From positions 1-47,043 of the forward strand of contig DDZS01000078.1 in NCBI GenBank assembly GCA_002346425.1: a stretch of 47,043 nt of DNA, in the 5' to 3' direction. The DNA comes from Alphaproteobacteria bacterium UBA3002 (GTDB lineage Bacteria; Pseudomonadota; Alphaproteobacteria; Rickettsiales; UBA3002). Within the stretch, counting starts at the first letter, position 1. The number at the start of each line of letters is the position of its first letter. The notes beneath the pieces are model-generated. The model saw only the letters and a list, made by a program, of their open reading frames with translations. It was not told the origin of the DNA and did not search any database. The position numbers and the translations under genes were made by a program. Below, piece after piece: positions 8,278 to 15,089 of this stretch.

Positions 8278-8870
8278 GCAGCCTGCGGGGTGTGCGAGAG
8301 ACGGTTTGTCATATGCATATCGCATAATTGATGCAATGTTATAAAGCAAGCATTGGCCGTATTCGCCATGTCGTCCCACTCTTCTGACGTTAATTTCTGA
8401 CCTTCTATTTCTAAGGTTGCGAGATAAGTTTTCCATGCGTTTCCGGTTTCTGAACCGTAGCCATGAAAAAAATGCTGATTTATGCCGGGAGTTAGTTGTA
8501 AATGTTTGCGCAACTGCTTTGAGATAACGCTGCCCCCAAGCATGCTGCCTTGTTTCACGTATAAATAAGCTAACTGATGATGGGCATCTTTCAATTGTGG
8601 GAAAGCGAGAGAATCAGAAGGCGTTGAAATAGTATAGCCATGCTGTTCACGATCGGCCTGCAGCCAGTGAAGCACAGGGGCGCTTTCGTAGTTAGAGTTT
8701 TGCGTCAATTGTGGCTCCATGGCCAGATAAAATATTTCAAACACCTGCAACGCACCGAGATACTGATCAAATGTCACATGCTTCGAAATCAGCGGTGCCA
8801 AGGCAGGATGCACATGTAGCGCCTGATGGTGAACATCGGTCGTTTCGCGAAGATGGGTGTGTAACGACAT
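8268..8870 (-). CDS. bphO: Heme oxygenase (biliverdin-producing, BphO type)
   Basis: Oxidatively opens heme to biliverdin IX, CO and iron. The 200-aa protein has the small all-helical heme oxygenase look, with the proximal heme-ligand His region near the N-terminus (residues 13-22, VHHQALHVHP), a distal-helix Gly-containing region around GSMLGGSVISKQL and the FFHGYG segment typical of bacterial heme oxygenases. Its start codon is followed by a bphP start that overlaps its last codons, and the two form the common BphO-BphP cassette in which biliverdin made here loads the photoreceptor. A role in iron release from heme is possible but the linkage favours chromophore supply. Confidence 0.93.
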   Translation of the reverse strand: MSLHTHLRETTDVHHQALHVHPALAPLISKHVTFDQYLGALQVFEIFYLAMEPQLTQNSNYESAPVLHWLQADREQHGYTISTPSDSLAFPQLKDAHHQLAYLYVKQGSMLGGSVISKQLRKHLQLTPGINQHFFHGYGSETGNAWKTYLATLEIEGQKLTSEEWDDMANTANACFITLHQLCDMHMTNRLSHTPQAACS

Positions 8871-8903
8871 AATAGAAATAGGCAGAGTTAGCGTGTCGTT
8901 ATC

Positions 8904-10058
8904 TTATAAACGGCTACGTAAAGGCAAGAGCAAATATCCCATAATGCGTTCATGCATGGGACGGTTTTGCCAGTCACGTAATGTCATAAGCTCTACGCTC
9001 TCCAGATCCTGATTAAAATGTGACATCAGCGCCTGAATAAATTTCGGATGGCTACTGCATAGCATCGCTTCCTGATTGCGATGTAGGCTTAATCCATCCA
9101 GATTACAGCTGCCAATAGCCGACCATTCTTCATCGATAATCATCATTTTTAAATGCAGCATTGACGGCTGGTAGTAATAGATATGCGCACCTTTGCGCGC
9201 TAGTTCGCCGGCAATGCGTTTTCCCACGACATAGGTCATATATTTCGAATAATCCGATAATATAATTTCCACATTGATGCCGCGCTCAAGCGCATTAATT
9301 AGTGCCGGATATAAGCGATGGCCTGGAGTAAAATACGGGGTGGTCATGCGAATCGAATGCTGCGCATGGTCTATCCGCCATATCAACGTATCCGTGAAAT
9401 AATGTTCATCCGCATCGGGCGCATTGGCATAGACCGAAAAGCTGGAATCACTGGACGCTTCAAAATTCGGGTGAATTTTGACAACGCTATTTTCGTTGTC
9501 TGTTTTACGCCAAGTCTGGTTAAAGATATATTGGAATTGTTCCGTGATATCGCCATTCAGTGTCACCATTGTATCGCGCCATCCACGAATTTTATCGTAA
9601 ATACATACGCCCCCTGCCATTACGCGCTCATCATCGACGATCAATACTTTGCGATGATCACGCGGAGTAATAGGAACGGGTATGCGAATCCAGCTGGCAT
9701 TCGGTGCCCGATAAGGGCGGATTTCTACACCTGCTGCCAAAAGCTCCTTATATTCGGAAGAATGGAAGAAGGGACGGCAGCCCCACCAATCCAGTAATAA
9801 ACGGATTTTGATGCCTTCTTTGGCTTTTTGCAGGAAAACTTCGCAGAAGCGTTTTCCGATCACGTCGGATTCTAAAATATATTCTTCCAAATCAATGGTG
9901 GATTGTGCGGACTCGCATAGTTGCAGCATCGCTTCCCATGCCGATTCCGTGCTGGTGTAAAATCCTTCTACCGGATAATCGGAAGCGTTTGTCGCGGCAT
10001 CCTCTGTGTGAGGCATATCCAGCGGGACAGGTTTATCATGTGGTGCTTGGTTTAACAT
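8904..10058 (-). CDS. Phospholipase D-like / cardiolipin synthase-family protein
   Basis: 384 aa with two HKD (HxKxxxxD) active-site motifs: DHRKVLIVDDERVMAGG near residue 136 and HLKMMIIDEEWSAIGSCN near residue 300. This is the layout of cardiolipin synthase (ClsB-like) and other bacterial phospholipase D-type transferases, which transfer phosphatidyl groups between phospholipids. There is no clear N-terminal membrane helix, as in ClsB. Substrate cannot be fixed from sequence. It overlaps the DUF4112 gene upstream by 7 bases and is 33 bases from bphO downstream, so the four genes may form one transcript, oddly linking membrane-lipid functions with light sensing. Confidence 0.85.
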   Translation of the reverse strand: MLNQAPHDKPVPLDMPHTEDAATNASDYPVEGFYTSTESAWEAMLQLCESAQSTIDLEEYILESDVIGKRFCEVFLQKAKEGIKIRLLLDWWGCRPFFHSSEYKELLAAGVEIRPYRAPNASWIRIPVPITPRDHRKVLIVDDERVMAGGVCIYDKIRGWRDTMVTLNGDITEQFQYIFNQTWRKTDNENSVVKIHPNFEASSDSSFSVYANAPDADEHYFTDTLIWRIDHAQHSIRMTTPYFTPGHRLYPALINALERGINVEIILSDYSKYMTYVVGKRIAGELARKGAHIYYYQPSMLHLKMMIIDEEWSAIGSCNLDGLSLHRNQEAMLCSSHPKFIQALMSHFNQDLESVELMTLRDWQNRPMHERIMGYLLLPLRSRL

Positions 10059-10438
10059 AAGCCCAACGCTTTCTTGATTAAGGCAACATTTTTGCGATTC
10101 GATTTCCAGCCCACATCGAACAGATCACCGATTAGAGGGATCAGACCGATGAACCAGTCAACAATAATGTTCCACACCATCCGAACCTTCGTCCAGAATG
10201 GAACACCCATCTGATGGGCTTGATGTACAATATAAAAAGAAACGCCACTAGTTAGCGTATCCCCGAAACCGGGAATAAGACCGAGGACCGTATCCCAACC
10301 GAGACGTATAGAGGTGCCGGGGATACCCCATTTACTATCCATCGCCGCAGCAAGCCGTTCTAACCGTTCGATGCGCTCAGCAAAATTGAGGTTTTCGGAA
10401 AAATCCGCCCCTGTTTGAGATTCTGTATATGTGTTCAT
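10052..10438 (-). CDS. DUF4112 domain-containing membrane protein
   Basis: 128 aa, function unknown. After a short helical N-terminus (ERIERLERLAAAMDSKWGIPG) come two hydrophobic stretches with repeated GLIPxxGD-type motifs (LGLIPGFGDTLTSG at about residues 52-65 and GLIPLIGDLFDVGWKSN at about 97-113), the hallmark of DUF4112. The last motif is followed by KNVALIKKALG. It heads the minus-strand run into the phospholipase D-like gene (7-base overlap) and is divergent from the CDF transporter, with a 119-base AT-rich intergenic region that should hold both promoters. Confidence 0.87.
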   Translation of the reverse strand: MNTYTESQTGADFSENLNFAERIERLERLAAAMDSKWGIPGTSIRLGWDTVLGLIPGFGDTLTSGVSFYIVHQAHQMGVPFWTKVRMVWNIIVDWFIGLIPLIGDLFDVGWKSNRKNVALIKKALGLC

Positions 10439-10557
10439 AATTTAAGAATACGGTACCACAAATAAAGAATCCGTGTGTAAACCGTAAAAAAACATAAATA
10501 GTGTGGTGACTAAATTTAGCCTTGTACCCTTATAGTATCTTCGTTTAAGCCAAACGC

Positions 10558-11487
10558 ATGGCAACAGGTTCTAAAAAAGTCATTTATGCCGCATTAGCCG
10601 GTAATATGCTGATTGCAATTACTAAAAGTATTGCTTCGGCCATTACTGGCAGTTCGGCAATGTTAAGCGAAGCGTTGCACTCCTTTGTGGATACCGGCAA
10701 TCAGGGGTTATTGCTTTACGGGCTAAAACGCGCGGCAAAGCCTGCAGATGCACGCTATCCCTTTGGATATGGCATGGAATTGTATTTTTGGACCTTTGTC
10801 GTCGCGATTTTGATTTTCGCAGTGGGTGGCGGCATTTCTATCTACGAAGGCATCCATAAAATTCAACATCCCGAGCCGGTGAGCAGCGCGTGGATTAATT
10901 ACACGGTCTTAGGGTTGGCCATGGTATTTGAAGCGGTGGCTTGGTGGATTGCGTTTAAAGAGTTTCGTCTCACAAAAGGCGACAAAGGATATTTGGAAGC
11001 GGTGCGCAGTAGTAAAGACCCGACCATATTTACTGTATTATTTGAAGATACCGCCGCAATGCTGGGCTTAATTGTTGCCATGATTGGGATCGCGCTCTCG
11101 CAAGCATTGGAAATGCCGATGTTAGACGGCGCCGCATCCATCGTGATCGGGGTTATACTGAATATCACGGCAATGGTGTTGGCATTCGAGTCCAAAGGAC
11201 TGCTTATCGGTGAAAGTGCGGATCCGGCGACATTAAAAGTGATTAAAGAAAAATTGGCTTCGACGCCGGGCATCGATCATGTGAATGAATGTCTGAGCAT
11301 GCATATGGGCCCGCAAGACATCTTATTGACGATCAGTCTGGATTTTTCCGATGGATTATCCTCGGCAGAGGTCGAGACGTTGATTGGGAAAATAGACCGT
11401 GAAGTCAAAACGACGTGGCCGTCGGTGAAGCGCTTATTTATTGAGGCGCAAAGCATGGCCGATCATGCAGCCAGTACGGCTAACTAG
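10558..11487 (+). CDS. Cation diffusion facilitator (CDF) transporter, ZnT9-like
   Basis: 309-aa inner-membrane divalent metal exporter (metal/proton antiport is the family mechanism). An N-terminal six-helix domain (about residues 8-215) is followed by a cytoplasmic ZT-dimer-type domain (about 220-300). Potential metal ligands sit in TM2 (SEALHSFVDTGNQ, an HxxxD) and TM5 (FEDTAAMLG). Having Glu-Asp in TM5 instead of the usual HxxxD, together with the GNQGLLLYGLKRA sequence, points to the ZnT9/SLC30A9-like branch rather than YiiP/CzcD. Metal specificity (Zn, Mn or other) is not decidable here. It ends tail-to-tail with zapA, sharing the bases CTAG as both stop codons. Confidence 0.9.
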   Translation: MATGSKKVIYAALAGNMLIAITKSIASAITGSSAMLSEALHSFVDTGNQGLLLYGLKRAAKPADARYPFGYGMELYFWTFVVAILIFAVGGGISIYEGIHKIQHPEPVSSAWINYTVLGLAMVFEAVAWWIAFKEFRLTKGDKGYLEAVRSSKDPTIFTVLFEDTAAMLGLIVAMIGIALSQALEMPMLDGAASIVIGVILNITAMVLAFESKGLLIGESADPATLKVIKEKLASTPGIDHVNECLSMHMGPQDILLTISLDFSDGLSSAEVETLIGKIDREVKTTWPSVKRLFIEAQSMADHAASTAN

Positions 11488-11834
11488 CCTAATTTACCTG
11501 CGATTTTCTCAATCCGTGCGGCGATCTGATTCATGGAATCGGCCATCGCAGCTTCCATTTCATCCAACTTTGTAGTGTCGACCGGAATGGAACCTTGCTG
11601 CTTTACGGCTTCCAGCTGTTGGCGGAGTTCTTTGCTATGCGCCCGCATTTCTTCCAGCTCATCTGCCAGCATAAGCGCGGCATACATCAACATAAGGGAT
11701 TCGCTGCCGCGGCCCATTTGCTGAGCCAGCTGCTTAACCCGCTCGTTGACGATTTGGCCTAACCGGCCAAGATGCGCTTCCTGCCCATCGTCACAAGCGA
11801 TGGTATATTCGCGACCATAGATATGCAGATTCAT
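11484..11834 (-). CDS. zapA: Cell division protein ZapA
   Basis: Z-ring-associated protein that crosslinks FtsZ filaments. With the ATG at 11834 (GGGA four bases upstream) it has 116 aa: the N-terminal globular ZapA head (MNLHIYGREYTIAC, DGQEAHLGRLGQIVNERVKQ) and a C-terminal coiled coil (about residues 45-115, rich in Leu/Glu/Gln). The frame is open to 11900 and a start at 11843 is possible; the earlier residues look non-coding. The divergent small RNA upstream is relevant because 6S RNA genes commonly neighbour zapA. The stop codon overlaps that of the CDF gene by four bases. Confidence 0.9.
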   Translation of the reverse strand: MNLHIYGREYTIACDDGQEAHLGRLGQIVNERVKQLAQQMGRGSESLMLMYAALMLADELEEMRAHSKELRQQLEAVKQQGSIPVDTTKLDEMEAAMADSMNQIAARIEKIAGKLG

Positions 11835-11902
11835 CGTTCCCATAGCAGTTTCGTAGCGGGTCGCTTCGCATTTGTCACGTCTTTCTCCATTGCATTGCAC
11901 GA

Positions 11903-11931
11903 TTGAAGTTTAAAGCAGGGTGCACTATATT
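11903..11931 (+). promoter_or_regulatory. Sigma70-type promoter for the structured RNA
   Basis: TTGAAG at 11903-11908 and TATATT at 11926-11931 are separated by exactly 17 bases. Seven bases downstream of the -10 lies a G (11938) that is also the first base of the terminal stem of the predicted RNA, so promoter and RNA end were found independently and agree. Confidence 0.6.
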
Positions 11932-11937
11932 AATAAG

Positions 11938-12090
11938 GTCTGCGCGGCGCGTGCGATGCCAATCGCTCCGGGACCGATGTATCTACCTATGGGAGCTGTC
12001 CCTGTTACAGGCTGTGGCTTGTAGCATACGGCGCCCCCCTGACTTTACGGGTCACGGGAGGATTTAGGAGCATCCACGGCCGACGCGGAT
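11938..12090 (+). ncRNA. Structured small RNA, 6S RNA (ssrS) candidate
   Basis: No open frame spans this stretch. The ends pair in an 11-bp stem with one bulge (11938-11948, GTCTGCGCGGC, with 12079-12090, GCCGACGCGGAT). A second closing helix pairs ATCGCTCC (near 11961-11968, one bulge) with GGAGCAT (near 12068-12074). Further in, CCG..TAT.CTAC pairs with GTAG.ATA.CGG, and a strong side hairpin is formed by the C-run near 12034 with the GGGAGG near 12056. A long imperfect hairpin of about 153 nt with open central parts, its own promoter, and a position beside zapA fit 6S RNA, which binds and restrains the housekeeping RNA polymerase. I do not see a decisive primary-sequence signature, so another regulatory RNA is possible. 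The region 12090-12180 holds two more small hairpins (GCCCT/AGGGC near 12128-12142; GATGC/GCATC at 12147-12161). Confidence 0.5.
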
Positions 12091-12184
12091 ATCCACAATT
12101 ATATTACCTTATCTTCATCTCTCTGCCGCCCTAGATAAGGGCTGCAGATGCTTTCAGCATCCTGCTCATAAATACACCATAAAT

Positions 12185-12258
12185 ATGGTTAAAATATGCT
12201 TAACAAAGGTAAAAATGCCTGCTAGTAGGAGGGCATTCTTTTGCTGAATTTTAACCAT
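12185..12258 (+). promoter_or_regulatory. Structured leader upstream of the RTX gene
   Basis: ATGGTTAAAAT (12185-12195) and ATTTTAACCAT (12248-12258) form a perfect 11-base inverted repeat separated by 52 bases. Inside it, AATGCCT (12214-12220) pairs with GGGCATT (12231-12237), followed by TTTT (12239-12242), resembling a weak intrinsic terminator. The ribosome-binding site AGGAG (12270-12274) follows 12 bases after the outer repeat. It may be an attenuator or translational control element, a terminator for the upstream RNA, or a pair of protein-binding half-sites. Confidence 0.45.
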
Positions 12259-12280
12259 TAAGAATGAATAGGAGTGTGTA

Positions 12281-13171
12281 ATGTCAGTATTAGTAGGAAC
12301 GGAAAATAACGACCAAATCGCTGGTACCAGCGGTGACGACCTTGTCTACGCCAATGAAGGCGATGATGTAGTAAACGGCGGTGCAGGTGATGACAATCTG
12401 TGGGGCTGGTACGGTAATGATACCCTGAATGGTGGTGCCGGTAACGACCGTATCGGTGGTGATTTCGGCGACGATATGCTCGCTGGTAATGACGGCAACG
12501 ACCAATTATATGGCGATAACGGCAATGACACATTAAATGGCGGCGCTGGTGATGACTATCTGGGCGGCGGCAACGGTAACGACCGCCTGATCGGTGGCGA
12601 TGGCGTGGACGTTATCTTTGGCTGGTCTGGCGAAGACACAATCTTTGGCCAAAACGGCAATGACTATCTGGGCGGCGACCAAGGTAACGATGTCATCTAC
12701 GGTGGCGCAGGTCACGATGCGATGTATGGTTGGACTGGCAATGACACAATGTTTGGTGATGCAGGCAACGATCTGCTGGCTGGCGAAGATGGCAATGACC
12801 ATCTGGTAGGCGGCGCTGGTGACGATATCATGATCGATACACGCGGCTCTAACACGTTTAGCTTCATTGGTGGCGGTGCTGACTTCGCAATGGGCGGCAC
12901 AGAGAAAGATACTTTTGTCTTCGGCGATGGCGATTTCTCTAACGATGCAGCAGACGTTATTGTTGGCTTTACCTTCGGTATGGATAAGATTAATTTCTTC
13001 AACGACGATATCAATGCATTCAGCGACTTAGATATCAATACCTATAAATCAACAAGTGCGACTGAGATCATCGTTTCATATGACGATAACGTGATCTTCA
13101 AACTGTATGATAATATGGTGCATGATAACGCGCTGAAAGCCAGCGACTTCAACTTTGGCGACGCTGCCTAA
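12281..13171 (+). CDS. Small RTX (hemolysin-type calcium-binding repeat) protein
   Basis: 296 aa, acidic, Gly/Asp/Asn-rich. About residues 5-185 are tandem RTX nonapeptides of the GGxGxDxUx type (for example NGGAGDDNL, GGAGNDRIG), which bind Ca2+ and fold as a parallel beta roll outside the cell. Residues 186-296 form a non-repeat C-terminal part (SFIGGGADFAMGG, then VIVGFTFGMDKINFF and a final KASDFNFG), as expected for a type I secretion signal region. No catalytic or adhesive domain precedes the repeats and there is no Sec signal, so nearly the whole protein is a beta roll. Several repeats carry Trp (LWGWYGNDT, IFGWSGEDT, MYGWTGNDT). AGGAG six bases before the ATG supports the start. No type I exporter lies nearby. 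Its stop overlaps nth by four bases. Confidence 0.88.
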   Translation: MSVLVGTENNDQIAGTSGDDLVYANEGDDVVNGGAGDDNLWGWYGNDTLNGGAGNDRIGGDFGDDMLAGNDGNDQLYGDNGNDTLNGGAGDDYLGGGNGNDRLIGGDGVDVIFGWSGEDTIFGQNGNDYLGGDQGNDVIYGGAGHDAMYGWTGNDTMFGDAGNDLLAGEDGNDHLVGGAGDDIMIDTRGSNTFSFIGGGADFAMGGTEKDTFVFGDGDFSNDAADVIVGFTFGMDKINFFNDDINAFSDLDINTYKSTSATEIIVSYDDNVIFKLYDNMVHDNALKASDFNFGDAA

Positions 13172-13806
13172 GCGGTTTTCGCTTTAAATTGACACAGGCC
13201 CGCAATGCTGCAAACCGCGCATTGCGGGCTTCGTGCTTTACAGACATAGCGTCCGTGTAAAATCAGCCAGTGATGGGCGTGACGCAACCATTCCTTGGGG
13301 ATGCGTTTTTCTAATTGTTTCTCTGTTTCTAATACCGTCGCCGCTTTGACGAGACCGGTACGATTTGCCACCCGAAACACATGGGTATCTACCGCAATGG
13401 TGGGCTGGCCTAACACACAATTCAGCCAAACATTTGCGGTTTTTCGCCCGACGCCGGGCAGGGACTGCAAGGCCTCGCGCGTGTGAGGGATCTGCCCCTC
13501 AAACTCATCAAGTAATTTACGGCTCATCAACCACACATTTTTGGCTTTGGAATTAAAGAGGCCAATTGTCTTAATATAATCGCGGATCTGCGCTTCCCCC
13601 AATGCGGCCATTTTTTCTGGCGTATCCGCCACAGCGAACAAGGCAGGGGTAGCTTTATTCACCCCCGCATCCGTAGCTTGAGCAGATAATATGATGGCTA
13701 CCAATAAGCAAAACGGGTTCGGGGCAAGCAATTCGGTGACCGGTTCGGGATTTGCCTGCGCTAAGGTGGCAAACATTTCATGAATCGCTGCTTTTGTCAG
13801 AGCCAT
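13168..13806 (-). CDS. nth: Endonuclease III (base-excision DNA glycosylase/AP lyase)
   Basis: Removes oxidised pyrimidines from DNA and nicks the abasic site. 212 aa. It has the helix-hairpin-helix LPGVGRKTANVW with the catalytic Lys, the catalytic Asp in AVDTHVFRVANR, and the C-terminal 4Fe-4S loop with Cys spacing C-x6-C-x2-C-x5-C (CKARSPQCAVCSIAGLC). All key residues are present and the length is normal. It is transcribed alone toward the RTX gene, with which it shares four bases at the stop codons. Confidence 0.96.
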   Translation of the reverse strand: MALTKAAIHEMFATLAQANPEPVTELLAPNPFCLLVAIILSAQATDAGVNKATPALFAVADTPEKMAALGEAQIRDYIKTIGLFNSKAKNVWLMSRKLLDEFEGQIPHTREALQSLPGVGRKTANVWLNCVLGQPTIAVDTHVFRVANRTGLVKAATVLETEKQLEKRIPKEWLRHAHHWLILHGRYVCKARSPQCAVCSIAGLCQFKAKTA

Positions 13807-13940
13807 CGGAGAACTATACTAAAAAGTGATACAAAAGCCAGTCTAACAGCGTGCAATAGAGCGTATTTATGGCGCAATCGTCATAGAATCTTCACATAAA
13901 ATGGAAGCATTTCGGTTATACTAAACAGTAAGAGAATAGT

Positions 13941-14885
13941 ATGACAGACCCAAACATGATTGTAGACCCGAACCAAGCCACTGGCGCCGCAGCGCCGGAT
14001 ACGGGTACGCTTGCCCAGGGGGATGCCACATCCGTTACCCAGAAAGCTCAAATGGCGGATCACGGGGCCAGTCAACCCAGCAATGCAGCGGATTTAGCCG
14101 ATTTAGGGCATAGCGGCAGTGAAAAATTAATCAAAGCGCATAAGCATAAATTGGTTACTGAACACGATTTTTTGGAGAAATTACCCGAAAAACTGCGTGA
14201 GCAGATCATCGAAAAATCAGCCATGCATGAAGCTTGGGATGAATTCAAAAACAAAGCTCCTACTGGAACCACCATGTTCGCGGCATTTTCAGGATTGCTG
14301 ATCGCAGCCGGATTGGTTGTTGCGGCGACCTTAGGCGGTATTGGCGCAGGACTGGGGATTGAAGCTCTTGCGAATATGGGGCCGTGGGCGCATGCCACCA
14401 GCTTGGCCGATGGCGTGTTAGGCGCGATGGGTACGGTATTGACGGCGTCTATCGTGGGCACGATGTGGGTTGGCGGAAATGCCGCGTCGAAGAAATATTA
14501 CGAACGCAAAGCGCAGTTGGAAGGCAAAGAGCTGGATGACGATGGCAAAGAGATCGACGCGCCAGCAGTGGCCAAATCCCAAACCAAAGAAGGCCCGGAC
14601 TATAAGCAGCCGGGCACGAAAGAAGTCGGCGAATTATCAATTGCCGGCAAATCGTTGAGCAGCGTCACCGGTGCGCTGGCTTTCATGGAACATGGCATGA
14701 AAGAGAGCCGTGAATTTATGCAAGACGTAGGGAGTAATACGCGCTCTATGGTGGATCGGGTTACGCATGGCCGCAAGCCATCCAGCATCCAATCGATCTT
14801 AGAACAACGCGCCACCAACGGATCTGCCGTTGACCGCTTGAGCCAGCAGGATGGCGGATTAGCCACAGAAGCCGCCCGCGGATAA
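13941..14885 (+). CDS. Unknown membrane protein with long polar tails
   Basis: 314 aa, not recognised. Residues 1-55 are polar and low-complexity (Ala, Asp, Gln, Ser, Thr). About 60-110 is charged and helical (SEKLIKAHKHKLVTEHDFLEKL). Two hydrophobic stretches follow: about 112-145 (FAAFSGLLIAAGLVVAATLG, then Gly-rich) and about 152-180 (LGAMGTVLTASIVGTMWVGG). The C-terminal 130 residues are polar, with helical pieces (ALAFMEHGMKESREFMQDVG) and basic patches. The absence of a signal peptide and the two-helix hairpin suggest an inner-membrane protein with both tails on one side. An AGAG sequence lies just before the start. TATACT near 13917 may be a -10 element. It stands alone; the context gives no functional hint. 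Confidence 0.7.
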   Translation: MTDPNMIVDPNQATGAAAPDTGTLAQGDATSVTQKAQMADHGASQPSNAADLADLGHSGSEKLIKAHKHKLVTEHDFLEKLPEKLREQIIEKSAMHEAWDEFKNKAPTGTTMFAAFSGLLIAAGLVVAATLGGIGAGLGIEALANMGPWAHATSLADGVLGAMGTVLTASIVGTMWVGGNAASKKYYERKAQLEGKELDDDGKEIDAPAVAKSQTKEGPDYKQPGTKEVGELSIAGKSLSSVTGALAFMEHGMKESREFMQDVGSNTRSMVDRVTHGRKPSSIQSILEQRATNGSAVDRLSQQDGGLATEAARG

Positions 14886-14981
14886 CATTTCTTCATTGTT
14901 GCAGCAATCGCAACCCGTTTTTAACGTGAGTCGTATCTGTTTTTATGTTAAGAAAAAGAAAACATAACAAAACAAGATGCT

Positions 14982-15089
14982 ATGAAACAAATCGTAACTA
15001 CATTGTCACCTTATCAGTGGCTGATGGTCGCTAGCCTGTGTGCCATAGGGCTTTTTGCCTTTTTGGCTTCCGGTCAGCTCATCGCTTAG
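14982..15089 (+). CDS. Possible 35-aa single-span membrane peptide
   Basis: An ATG at 14982 opens 35 codons that end exactly one base before the convergent regulator's stop codon. The peptide starts MKQIVTTLSPYQWLMVASLC and continues as one hydrophobic helix (AIGLFAFLASGQLIA). The shape (short basic/polar start, one membrane span) is that of many small bacterial membrane peptides. The ribosome-binding site is weak (AAGATG), and there is no family I recognise, so it may be chance. Confidence 0.35.
   Translation: MKQIVTTLSPYQWLMVASLCAIGLFAFLASGQLIA

Noticed and set aside
8278..8436. 53-codon N-terminal extension of the bacteriophytochrome
   Set aside because: It lies inside the heme oxygenase gene in another frame, and the Met at 8277 places the chromophore Cys at residue 21 as in known bacteriophytochromes.
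12258..13038. Several open frames of 60-108 codons on the minus strand and in other plus frames across the RTX gene
   Set aside because: They arise from the repetitive Gly/Asp/Asn codons of the RTX repeats; their translations are low-complexity and lack ribosome-binding sites.
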